Origin: Oscillibacter valericigenes
GTDB taxonomy: Bacteria; Bacillota; Clostridia; Oscillospirales; Oscillospiraceae
DNA length: 58,622 nt
Assembly: GCF_021531435.1 (NCBI RefSeq)
Contig: NZ_JAFBIS010000016.1
Location: 1 to 58,622, forward strand
Direction of reading: 5' to 3'
Shown here: piece by piece, positions 50,667-58,023 of the stretch
How the letters are laid out: each line of letters starts with the position of its first letter
How positions within the stretch are numbered: position 1 is the stretch's first letter
Program-made: the position numbers and the translations under genes
Notes under the pieces: model-generated
The model's input: only the letters and a program-made list of their open reading frames with translations
Database searches by the model: none
What the model was told of the DNA's origin: nothing

Positions 50667-51848
50667 TTATTCACAAAGCGTCACAGCGCGGGTATAGCGT
50701 TTCCCGCTGTGCTGTGTCACCAACTGTTCAATTTCCAACAGGGTCAGCGCTGACAGCACCCGCCGGGTGGGGATGCCGGTCTGCTCGATCAGGTCGTCCA
50801 CCAGAGCCGGTTCCTCCGCATCCAGCGCCCGCAGCAGGTTGAGCTGGTCGTCTGTCAGGCTGCTTTTGTGCACATCCAGGGACGGGGGCACGGGCTTCGG
50901 CTCCGCCTTCTGCCGGGCCTGATAGCCCAAAGCGGCGGGCTGCTCTTTCGCCCCGTCCTGCTTCAGTTTCTCCGGGAACCGCCCCGCGTACTCCCGCAGG
51001 ATGTCCCAGGCGTCGGACACCAGCCCGGCGCCGTCCCGGATGAGACGGTTGCAGCCTACGCTGTTGGGCGCGTCGATGGGCCCGGGGACGGCAAACACGT
51101 CCCTGCCCTGCTCCAGCGCTGTCTCGGCGGTGATGAGGGCGCCGCTGCGCTCCGGGGCCTCTACCACCAGCGCGGCGAGGGACAGCCCGGAGAGGATGCG
51201 GTTTCTGGCGGGAAAATGGTTTTTCGCCGGCTCGGTGCCCGGCGGATACTCGGAGAGCAGCACCCCTGCCGCGGCGATGTCCTCGTACAGGTAGCGGCTC
51301 TCATAGGGATAATGGACATCCAGTCCGTTGCCCACCACGCCCACGGTGACGCCGCCTGCCCGGAGGGCGCCCCGGCTGGCCGCCGCGTCGATGCCCTTGG
51401 CCAGGCCGCTGACCACCACGGCGCCGCCGTTGGCCAGGCCGTAGCCCAGCTTTTCCGCGCAGGCGACGCCGTAAGGTGTGCAGTCCCGGGTGCCGACCAC
51501 GGCCACCGCCGCCTCCTCGTCGATGGCGGGGAGGCGGCCCTTCACGTACAGCAGGCAGGGCGGGTCGTAGATATTCTGGAGCCTGCCGGGATATTCCGCG
51601 TCCTGAATCGTCAGGATGCGCAGGCTCAGCCGCTGGCAGTCCGCCAAAATCTTGTCGGCCTTGTCCAGATTGTGGTCCTCCAGGGCCTTGACCTGCTCCC
51701 GGGTGATGCCTTCTGTCAGCAGAATTTCCCCGGCGTCGGCGTAAAACACGTCCTCGGGGCTGCCGAAATGACGCAGCAGCGCCAGCCGGGTCTGATTGGA
51801 CACGCCCCGGCACTCCGACAGCCATACCCAGTATTTCAATGCCGACAT
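50667..51848 (-). CDS. dprA: DNA-processing protein DprA
   Basis: DprA protects incoming single-stranded DNA and loads RecA during transformation. The 393-residue protein has a SAM-like N terminus, the Rossmann-like DprA core (VAVVGTRDCTPYG, VVSGLAKGIDAAASRGAL, VGNGLDVHYPYE, SEYPPGTEP, FPARNRILSGLS, ALITAETALEQGRDVFAVPG) and a C-terminal winged helix. The start ATG follows AAAGGGGGAA by 6 bases. No other competence genes are in view. Confidence 0.95.
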   Translation of the reverse strand: MSALKYWVWLSECRGVSNQTRLALLRHFGSPEDVFYADAGEILLTEGITREQVKALEDHNLDKADKILADCQRLSLRILTIQDAEYPGRLQNIYDPPCLLYVKGRLPAIDEEAAVAVVGTRDCTPYGVACAEKLGYGLANGGAVVVSGLAKGIDAAASRGALRAGGVTVGVVGNGLDVHYPYESRYLYEDIAAAGVLLSEYPPGTEPAKNHFPARNRILSGLSLAALVVEAPERSGALITAETALEQGRDVFAVPGPIDAPNSVGCNRLIRDGAGLVSDAWDILREYAGRFPEKLKQDGAKEQPAALGYQARQKAEPKPVPPSLDVHKSSLTDDQLNLLRALDAEEPALVDDLIEQTGIPTRRVLSALTLLEIEQLVTQHSGKRYTRAVTLCE

Positions 51849-51865
51849 GGGCGTTTCCCCCTTTA

Positions 51866-52627
51866 TCAGTCGTTCCGCGCGGCCTCCCACAGCAGCACGG
51901 TGGCCGCCATAGCCGCGTTCAGGGATTCGCAGTGGTCGCTCATGGGGATGAGGGCGGTCTGGTCACAGACCGCCAGCAATTCCTGAGAAAGGCCCTTCCC
52001 CTCGCTGCCGATGGCGATGGCGCACCGGCTGTAATCCAGGGTGCGGGCGTCCACGGTGTCCGCCCGGAGGGCGGCGCCGTAGAGGGGCAGGCCGCTGGCC
52101 GTCAGCAGATGCCGCAGGTCCGGGATGTCACAGTTCCACACCGGGCAGCGGAACACCGCGCCCATGGTGGCCCGGACGGTCTTAGGATTGTAGAGGTCGG
52201 CGCAGGCGTTCACCAGGAACAGCCCGTCGGCCCGGAAGGCATCTGCCGTCCGGAGGATGGTGCCCACGTTGCCGGGGTCCTGGACGCCGTCCAGCACCAC
52301 GTACCGCTTTCCGGGCAGCGTCTCCGGCAGGGCCGTGGGACGCATGGCGCACACCGCCAGCACGCCCTGGGGCGTCTGGGCCGGGGAGACGGACTTCATC
52401 ACGTCCGCCGGCACGGTCACCAGCCGCACCCCCGCCGGGATAGGCGGCAGGGCCGCGTCTTCTGTGCATACCACAGTGCGCAGGTCTCCGCCGTGGAGGA
52501 GGGCCTCCTCCAGTAGCTTAGGGCTGTCGCAGAGGAACTCGCCGCTCCTGCGGCGGTAAGCCCGGTCGGAGGCCAGCTTCCGCAGGTGGGTGCACAGGGG
52601 ATTGCTCCGGCTGGTGATGGTCTCCAT
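51866..52627 (-). CDS. SpoU/TrmH-family RNA 2'-O-methyltransferase
   Basis: The 253-residue protein has an N-terminal substrate-binding domain (SNPLCTHLRKLASDRAYRRRSGEF) and the trefoil-knot methylase with VLDGVQDPGNVGTILRTADAF, ATMGAVFRCPV, IAIGSEGKGLS and IPMSDHCESLNAAMAATVLL. Whether it modifies tRNA or rRNA (RlmB-like) cannot be decided. AAAGGAGGG precedes the ATG; it begins the trmH-dprA-topA-trmFO-plsX gene run. Confidence 0.93.
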   Translation of the reverse strand: METITSRSNPLCTHLRKLASDRAYRRRSGEFLCDSPKLLEEALLHGGDLRTVVCTEDAALPPIPAGVRLVTVPADVMKSVSPAQTPQGVLAVCAMRPTALPETLPGKRYVVLDGVQDPGNVGTILRTADAFRADGLFLVNACADLYNPKTVRATMGAVFRCPVWNCDIPDLRHLLTASGLPLYGAALRADTVDARTLDYSRCAIAIGSEGKGLSQELLAVCDQTALIPMSDHCESLNAAMAATVLLWEAARND

Positions 52628-52650
52628 GGCAGGTCCCTCCTTTCGTGTTG

Positions 52651-52690
52651 AAAACGGCCTGCGGACGGGACGATGACTCCATCCGCAGGC
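52651..52690 (-). terminator. Terminator after lysS
   Basis: A 9-bp stem (52657-52665 with 52682-52690) with CGTTTTC following on the minus strand. With a 16-base loop and a short T-run it is probably leaky, which would allow readthrough into the methylase-dprA genes, since no promoter is visible between them. Confidence 0.6.
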
Positions 52691-52699
52691 AGAAATTCG

Positions 52700-54205
52700 T
52701 TAATCCAGGGGCTTCATCGTGGGGAAGAGGATGACTTCCCGGATGGTGTCGGCGCCGGTCAGCAGCATGACGCAGCGGTCGATGCCGATACCCATGCCGC
52801 CCGTGGGAGGCATGCCGTACTCCAGGGCGTTCAGGAAATCCTCATCCAGCATCTCCGTCTCGTCGTCGCCACGCTCCCGCTGCTCCGCCTGCTTTTCAAA
52901 GCGGCGCCGCTGGTCGATGGGGTCGTTCAGCTCGGAGTAGGCATTGCCCATCTCACTGCGGCAGATAAAGAACTCAAACCGCTCGGTGAGCCGGGGGTCG
53001 GCGGGGCTGCGCTTGGTCAGGGGGCTGACCTCCACGGGGTACATGGTGATAAAGGTGGGCTGCACCAACTGCTCCTCCACCTTCTGGTCAAAGCAGGCAT
53101 ACAGGGCGTTGCCCCAGGTCTTTTCGGCGGCGTCCGCCAGCTCCACGCCGTGGGCCTTGGCCGCGGCGACAGCCTCGGCGTCATCGGTGATGGCGCCGAA
53201 ATCGATGCCCACATACTGCTTGACCGCGTCGATCATGGTAAGCCGGGGCCAACCGGGGGCCAGATCGATCTTCTCGCCCTGCCACTCCACCTCGTAGGTG
53301 CCCAGGATCTTCTGGGCGGCGCCGGAGATGATGCCCTCGGCAATGTCCATCATGCCGTGGAAGTCGGTGTAGGCCTGGTACAGCTCCACGCTGGTGAACT
53401 CGGGGTTATGCTTGGGGTCCATGCCCTCATTGCGGAAGATACGGCCGATCTCATACACCCGGTCCATGCCGCCCACGATGAGCCGCTTCAGAGGCAGCTC
53501 CGTGGCGATGCGCATGTACATGTCGATGTCCAGGGTGTTGTGGTGGGTGACGAAGGGCCGGGCGGCGGCGCCGCCGGCGATGGTGTTCAGCACCGGGGTC
53601 TCCACCTCGATATAGCCCATGTTGTCCAGGTACTCCCGCATGAACTTGATGAACTGGGCGCGGATGACGAAGTTCCGCTTCACCTCGGGGTTCACCATCA
53701 GGTCCACATACCGCTGGCGGAACCGCAGCTCCTTGTCCTGGAGGCCGTGGAACTTCTCCGGCAGGGGCAGCAGGGATTTGCTCAGCAGGGTGATATTCTT
53801 GGCCCGGACGCTCATCTCGCCCCGCTGGGTGCGGAAGACCTCGCCGTCCACGCCCACGATGTCGCCGATGTCGTATTTCTTAAACGCCTTGTAAACGGCC
53901 TCGTCCATCTCGTCCTGACGGGCGTAGAGCTGAATACGGCCATCCCGGTCCTGGAGGTCGCAGAAGCTGACCTTGCCCATGCCGCGCTTGCTCATCAGGC
54001 GGCCCGCCACCTTGACGGGCTTCCCTTCCATGGCGTCGAAATTGTCCTTGATCTGCTGGGAAGTGGCGTCCCAGTCAAAGCGGGTCTGCTGGAAGGGGTC
54101 CTGTCCCGCCTCCTGCAGAGCGGCCAGCTTCTCCCGGCGGACCTTGCGCTGCTGGTTCAGGTCCTGCTCCGGCTGGGCCTGCTGGTTGTTCTTCTGTTCA
54201 GACAT
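52700..54205 (-). CDS. lysS: Lysyl-tRNA synthetase, class II
   Basis: LysS charges tRNA-Lys. The 501-residue protein has an N-terminal anticodon-binding OB fold (VKVAGRLMSKRGMGKVSFCDLQDRDGRIQLY) and class II motifs 1-3 (FIKFMREYLDNMGYIEVETPVL, FRNEGMDPKHNPEFTSVELYQAY, GMPPTGGMGIGIDRCVMLLTG). It follows greA by 12 bases, a common Firmicutes pair. Confidence 0.97.
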   Translation of the reverse strand: MSEQKNNQQAQPEQDLNQQRKVRREKLAALQEAGQDPFQQTRFDWDATSQQIKDNFDAMEGKPVKVAGRLMSKRGMGKVSFCDLQDRDGRIQLYARQDEMDEAVYKAFKKYDIGDIVGVDGEVFRTQRGEMSVRAKNITLLSKSLLPLPEKFHGLQDKELRFRQRYVDLMVNPEVKRNFVIRAQFIKFMREYLDNMGYIEVETPVLNTIAGGAAARPFVTHHNTLDIDMYMRIATELPLKRLIVGGMDRVYEIGRIFRNEGMDPKHNPEFTSVELYQAYTDFHGMMDIAEGIISGAAQKILGTYEVEWQGEKIDLAPGWPRLTMIDAVKQYVGIDFGAITDDAEAVAAAKAHGVELADAAEKTWGNALYACFDQKVEEQLVQPTFITMYPVEVSPLTKRSPADPRLTERFEFFICRSEMGNAYSELNDPIDQRRRFEKQAEQRERGDDETEMLDEDFLNALEYGMPPTGGMGIGIDRCVMLLTGADTIREVILFPTMKPLD

Positions 54206-54217
54206 GTCAGCTTCTCC

Positions 54218-54691
54218 TTAGCGTTCGATCTTCTGCACCGTGTAAGTGATGGCGCCCCGGGGAGCCTCCACAGTGACGGTGTCGCCCTCCTTGGCGCCCA
54301 GCAGCGCCTTGCCGAAGGGGGATTCCTCGGAAATGATGCCGTGCATGGGATCGGCCTCCTGGGAGCCCACGATCTTATAGGCGGGCATGGTCTTGCCGCT
54401 GGCGTCAGCCACCGTGACGGTGCAGCCGATGGTCACCTCGTTGGTAGCGCCGGTGCTCTCGTCCACGATGACCACGTGCTGCAGGATCTCCTCCAGCTCG
54501 GCAATACGGGAATACAGCTTGCCCTGCTCGTTCTTGGCCTCGTCATACTCGCTGTTTTCGCTCAGGTCGCCGAAGCCCCGGGCCACCTTGATCTGCTCAG
54601 CCACCTCATCGCTGCGGGTGGTCTTGAGGTAGTTCAGTTCTTCCTGCAGCTCCTGGGCACGGGCAGCGCTCATTTTGTATTCTTTTTCCAT
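54218..54691 (-). CDS. greA: Transcription elongation factor GreA
   Basis: GreA rescues backtracked RNA polymerase by stimulating transcript cleavage. The 157-residue protein has the N-terminal coiled coil with the acidic tip GDLSENSEYDEAK and the C-terminal FKBP-like domain (KIVGSQEADP, ISEESPFGKALLGAKEGDTVTVEAP). It has a consensus promoter and is co-transcribed with lysS. Confidence 0.97.
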   Translation of the reverse strand: MEKEYKMSAARAQELQEELNYLKTTRSDEVAEQIKVARGFGDLSENSEYDEAKNEQGKLYSRIAELEEILQHVVIVDESTGATNEVTIGCTVTVADASGKTMPAYKIVGSQEADPMHGIISEESPFGKALLGAKEGDTVTVEAPRGAITYTVQKIER

Positions 54692-54779
54692 ATCGGTCGT
54701 TTCCTTTCTGCTATCTTGCGCGGGAAAAATCCGGAGACTCTCCGCCGCACATACTTATTCTATATTATCATAGCGTAAT

Positions 54780-54808
54780 ATTATAGAGGTTGATTTTCAG
54801 AATGTCAA
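54780..54808 (-). promoter_or_regulatory. Consensus promoter of greA-lysS
   Basis: On the minus strand a perfect TTGACA (54803-54808), 17-base spacer and perfect TATAAT (54780-54785). Confidence 0.88.
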
Positions 54809-54820
54809 GCCCGCCCTCCG

Positions 54821-54959
54821 CCAAGGCTATTCCAAATCTGATGTGGGTTATTTTGAAAATCGCTCTTTCCTTGGCAGTAACTTCTTCCAAGGTTTATGTG
54901 GGTTTGCTCGATAAACGGCCCATTTTCGAGGAGTAACTTCTTCCAAGTTTAATGTGGGG
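54821..54959. repeat. Three degenerate direct repeats with about 55-bp period
   Basis: AGTAACTTCTTCCAAG followed by GTTTATGTGGGT occurs at 54876-54903, and nearly the same at 54932-54959 (24-25 of 28 bases). A decayed copy, TTCCAA...ATGTGGGT, lies at 54821-54848. Repeats are about 28 bp and the segments between about 28 bp. They sit at the point where base composition changes. The rest of 54810-55064 holds only the terminator at 54986. Confidence 0.75.
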
Positions 54960-54985
54960 TAGTTGTTTTTATAAATAAGCAGATG

Positions 54986-55024
54986 AAAAGCTCTCACCAG
55001 CTTTTGAAAGTGGTGAGAGCTTTT
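54986..55024. terminator. Terminator of the SPFH/zinc-ribbon operon
   Basis: A 14-bp stem AAAAGCTCTCACCA/TGGTGAGAGCTTTT (54986-54999 with 55011-55024). Its symmetric ends allow function in either direction. Confidence 0.88.
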
Positions 55025-55064
55025 ATTAGGTTAGTATTGAGAGACTAATTTGGAGTCAACTATA

Positions 55065-55898
55065 TTACATTGCTGAATCCATATAGGCATCTGTAATTTT
55101 GGATGCCTCGTCCATGTAGACGTCATACAATTTGCTTGCCCATTCTTCGTACTCGTCATAGCTACCGCTACCTGTTTTATACATGACCTTAGCCATTTCA
55201 GCGACACCATCATTGGCGATTGCAGCAAGTTCTTCAATTTTTTCGTTGGAAAGCTGGGCTAAGCCTTCAAGGCCGGATGTGTTATTCGCTTCTTCTGCCT
55301 TGTATTCTTCAATCAACCCGGGGGTTGCAGCCTTCAACTTTTCGGAATATTCATCCAAAATGCTCTGGTATCTTTCTTCCGCAGTCAATCCTGTGCTATT
55401 GCCTGCGGGTGCAGATTCCACAGGTTCATCAGATTGGGTAGAAGAATCGGTATCTTGGGACGGAGTTTCGGTTATATCCGTACTTTCAGTATTTGCGTTA
55501 TTTGTGTTATTTGCGTTAACAGATGCACTTTCTTCGATAGTTGAATCCACGGTGGAAGGGGTTTTGTCCTTATCGGAATTGGATTGTCCACCCAATCCGC
55601 CAATGATAAGTATGACTAAAAGCCAGAACCACCATTTTTTATAAAACGGTTTCTTGTTCTTTGCCCCGCAAGAAGGACATACTTTTGCAGATTTTGCAAT
55701 CATTGAACCGCAGGACTTGCACTTTGTCATTTTTTTCAGTGCCTTTTTATCCAGCTTTGGTTCAGAATAGCTTACCTTCTCTTCGGAAGGTGCCGCTTGC
55801 TGAGAAGGCACCGCATTGTGGTCAGTGAACATCTTTCCACAATATGTGCAACGTCCGTTTTCAACAGGAGCACCGCATGAATCACATTTTGTAACCAT
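55065..55898 (-). CDS. Double zinc-ribbon membrane protein
   Basis: The 277-residue protein begins with two zinc ribbons, CDSCG...CTYCG and CKSCG...CPSCG, in the cytosol. One membrane segment follows (WWFWLLVILIIGGLGG, about 88-103), then a long Asn/Ser/Thr/Glu-rich linker and an outer helical domain (GLTAEERYQSILDEYSEKLKAATPG to the end). GAGGAGG precedes the ATG. It lies 13 bases after the SPFH gene in one operon, a layout like Bacillus ydjI/ydjG-type envelope-stress genes. AT-rich codons set it apart from the left part of the window. Confidence 0.85.
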   Translation of the reverse strand: MVTKCDSCGAPVENGRCTYCGKMFTDHNAVPSQQAAPSEEKVSYSEPKLDKKALKKMTKCKSCGSMIAKSAKVCPSCGAKNKKPFYKKWWFWLLVILIIGGLGGQSNSDKDKTPSTVDSTIEESASVNANNTNNANTESTDITETPSQDTDSSTQSDEPVESAPAGNSTGLTAEERYQSILDEYSEKLKAATPGLIEEYKAEEANNTSGLEGLAQLSNEKIEELAAIANDGVAEMAKVMYKTGSGSYDEYEEWASKLYDVYMDEASKITDAYMDSAM

Positions 55899-55911
55899 CT
55901 AATCTTCCTCC

Positions 55912-56874
55912 TCAAATCTTTAGCAATTTCTTTTTAAGAGAATCAAACTCCTCTTGGGTAATGATTTCTTCATCCAAAAGTTTCTTGTATTCCCTCAATT
56001 TTTCGGTCGGGCTTACTTCTGGTACTACGTCATTAACAGCCTTTGCAACCTGATTTCCCAATGCCATCCCAGCGCCAAGTCCTGCCAGACCTCCATGCTG
56101 TTTTGAAGCGTCACGCATAGCTCTGGCTGTTTGATACTGCATAAAGGTACTCATATCCTTTGAAGCAAGTCCTATGCCAGACTGTTCATCAATCATTTTT
56201 TCTACCTCTGGAGGCAAACTAATATTTTCAATCGTTGTCTCAACGATTTCGATGCCAAGAGGTTGTGCCTTGAGCTGAACTTTTTCCTTAATCAGTGCTG
56301 CGAGTTTTCGATAGTCGGAAGCAATATCCAGTACAGGAATCTTTAATTCAGAAATTGCTTCTGCAATGGCTTCACCTACAAACGAGTTGAGGTAACTAAT
56401 GATGTCATATGTCATATTTAGCTTTCTTGCGCCAAATACTTCTCGCATAAACGCATATGCTCCGGTGACTCTAAATGAATATGTGCCAAATGCTGTAATT
56501 CGGACTACTCCAAAATCATCGTCTCGCATCATAATAGGGTTTTTTGTGCCCCAACGATTATCCAGAAATTGAGTAGTGTTTATAAAGTACAAGTCTGATT
56601 TGATTGGAGAGTTGAACAGTCGCGGCAGTGCAGATAACGAAGAAAGAACGGGGAGATTGTGTGTATCCAGTGAATAGCTTCCGGGATAGAGGACATCTGC
56701 AATCTGCCCCTTGTGTACAAATACAGCACATTGACCTTCACGGACAATCAAGGATGCACCTTGCTTAATTTCGTCTTTGTATCGTTCCCATTTGTAAACC
56801 AAAAGTTTGCTGCTTTCGTCAACATATTCAATAACATCAATGAACTGGCTCTTTACAAAATCACCAAAGCCCAA
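55912..56874 (-). CDS. SPFH-domain protein with C-terminal SHOCT segment (YdjI-like)
   Basis: The 320-residue protein has an N-terminal SPFH/band-7-like domain of the YdjI ('virion core protein') type: FIDVIEYVDESSKLLVYKW, LIVREGQCAVFVHKGQIADVLYPGSY, FGVVRITAFGTYSFRV and ETTIENISLPPEVEKMID. A Gly-rich hinge (GGLAGLGAGMALGNQV) precedes the terminal SHOCT-like helix pair EKLREYKKLLDEEIITQEEFDSLKKKLL. There is no membrane span. Start is TTG, 6 bases after GGGGGG. In Bacillus such proteins act with a zinc-ribbon membrane partner and PspA; a partner follows here but PspA is absent from the window. Confidence 0.88.
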   Translation of the reverse strand: MGFGDFVKSQFIDVIEYVDESSKLLVYKWERYKDEIKQGASLIVREGQCAVFVHKGQIADVLYPGSYSLDTHNLPVLSSLSALPRLFNSPIKSDLYFINTTQFLDNRWGTKNPIMMRDDDFGVVRITAFGTYSFRVTGAYAFMREVFGARKLNMTYDIISYLNSFVGEAIAEAISELKIPVLDIASDYRKLAALIKEKVQLKAQPLGIEIVETTIENISLPPEVEKMIDEQSGIGLASKDMSTFMQYQTARAMRDASKQHGGLAGLGAGMALGNQVAKAVNDVVPEVSPTEKLREYKKLLDEEIITQEEFDSLKKKLLKI

Positions 56875-56907
56875 GATTATCCCCCCATTTTATGTGGATT
56901 TTTTTCA

Positions 56908-56936
56908 ATTATTGCATTACTGATTGATTTTGTCAA
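56908..56936 (-). promoter_or_regulatory. Promoter of the SPFH/zinc-ribbon operon
   Basis: On the minus strand TTGACA (56931-56936), 17-base spacer, AATAAT (56908-56913). Confidence 0.75.
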
Positions 56937-57011
56937 TTCTTCAATGGACAGGAAATTACAAATGATTAGAGAAAACCGCCTTTAGTGACGCCAAAGGATG
57001 CAAGCAACACT

Positions 57012-57494
57012 TTAGCCTGTCATGTTGTAAATTTCCAGTCCATATTGCTTTGCATACCGCAGTGTATATGCCGCCCCACCGCTGTCTCGGGTACAATAGG
57101 CGATGCAGTAGGCAGAGCCGTCTACGAGGTGCCTGTCCCGCGTAAGATATGCCTCTCTGCTGGCTCTCTGAGCCACGCAGACGGCCTTGTCGTACTGTGG
57201 GAGTAACCGGGCATACTCAGCCCGTTGCTTGTCATTCCAGCGACTTGTGAAGCCCTCAAAGGGGTAAACGAGGATGACCTTTATCTGTGGGTAATCCGTC
57301 GCTCTGAGTCGGAACAACAGCTTGGCGACCTCGGTATCATATCCGATGGCACCACCCACCCCAAAGAAAACGATACCCTGCTCTATGAGTTGCCGCACAG
57401 TTTGCTCGGCTCGGTCCATAATTCTCGGGAGGTCTTTATCTGGGATGATTCTATGTCCCGTGAAGCAACAGGTCCTCGGTCTCAAATCCAACAT
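57012..57494 (-). CDS. SLOG-family protein (DUF1273/YpsA type)
   Basis: The 160-residue protein has the SLOG Rossmann-type fold: CCFTGHRIIP near the start, FFGVGGAIGYDTEVAKLLFRLR, VILVYPFEG and GSAYCIAYCTRDSGGAAYTLRYA. SLOG proteins bind nucleotide-derived ligands; YpsA affects division and oxidative stress in Bacillus, and small DUF1273 genes are common on mobile elements. The ATG used is 12 bases from GGGGGAG, which is long; an in-frame GTG at 57515 lies almost at the predicted transcript start. Confidence 0.85.
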   Translation of the reverse strand: MLDLRPRTCCFTGHRIIPDKDLPRIMDRAEQTVRQLIEQGIVFFGVGGAIGYDTEVAKLLFRLRATDYPQIKVILVYPFEGFTSRWNDKQRAEYARLLPQYDKAVCVAQRASREAYLTRDRHLVDGSAYCIAYCTRDSGGAAYTLRYAKQYGLEIYNMTG

Positions 57495-57527
57495 GATAAT
57501 GCTCGTCTCCCCCACATATTTTCTATA

Positions 57528-57556
57528 ATTATACTCTATAAGCCTAATTATGTCTA
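57528..57556 (-). promoter_or_regulatory. Promoter of the SLOG gene
   Basis: On the minus strand TAGACA (57551-57556), 17-base spacer, perfect TATAAT (57528-57533). Confidence 0.78.
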
Positions 57557-57615
57557 TAACGTCGTGGACTTATCATGCCTAATTCGGCAATAATACCATC
57601 AGAAATTACGACAGG

Positions 57616-57948
57616 ATGGTGATGAGCATGGACTTCAAACGAGGCGGGCAGGCTATCCAGCGCATCCGCAAAGAGCGTGGTATGACGCAGGAAGACCTCG
57701 CAGATAAATCCGGCATCACCTCCAACACCGTATCCCGCATCGAGCGGGGGTTACTGATTCCGGCACTTCCTACGCTCATCGACATCTGCAATGCGCTTGA
57801 GACTGGTGCTGATTCTATCTTGGCTGCCTACATCACCGCCGATACGCCTATCCGCTGGTCACCCTTGGCTCAGAAACTCGACGGGCTGGATGCGGATAAG
57901 CAGGACAAAATTGAGACCGTCCTCGATTGCTTGATTGAGACTATTTGA
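57616..57948 (+). CDS. XRE-family helix-turn-helix regulator
   Basis: The 110-residue protein has a Cro/C1-type domain, IQRIRKERGMTQEDLADKSGITSNTVSRIERGLLIPALPTLIDICNALE, and a short C-terminal helical part (KLDGLDADKQDKIETVLDCL). Three in-frame ATGs (57616, 57622, 57628) precede the fold and none has a clear ribosome site, so the start is uncertain by up to four residues. It is divergent from the SLOG gene and may control it; 57516-57615 is the shared promoter region. Confidence 0.85.
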   Translation: MVMSMDFKRGGQAIQRIRKERGMTQEDLADKSGITSNTVSRIERGLLIPALPTLIDICNALETGADSILAAYITADTPIRWSPLAQKLDGLDADKQDKIETVLDCLIETI

Positions 57949-57961
57949 TATATAAAAACAC

Positions 57962-57995
57962 CCCCCTATCCGAGTCAAAATGACTGGATAGGGGG
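57962..57995 (+). terminator. Hairpin after the XRE gene
   Basis: CCCCCTATCC pairs with GGATAGGGGG and the inner AGTCA with TGACT, with one bulged G. The T-run is weak (ATTGTTG). Confidence 0.7.
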
Positions 57996-58023
57996 ATTGT
58001 TGCTATTTAACAGCAGCAAAGAT

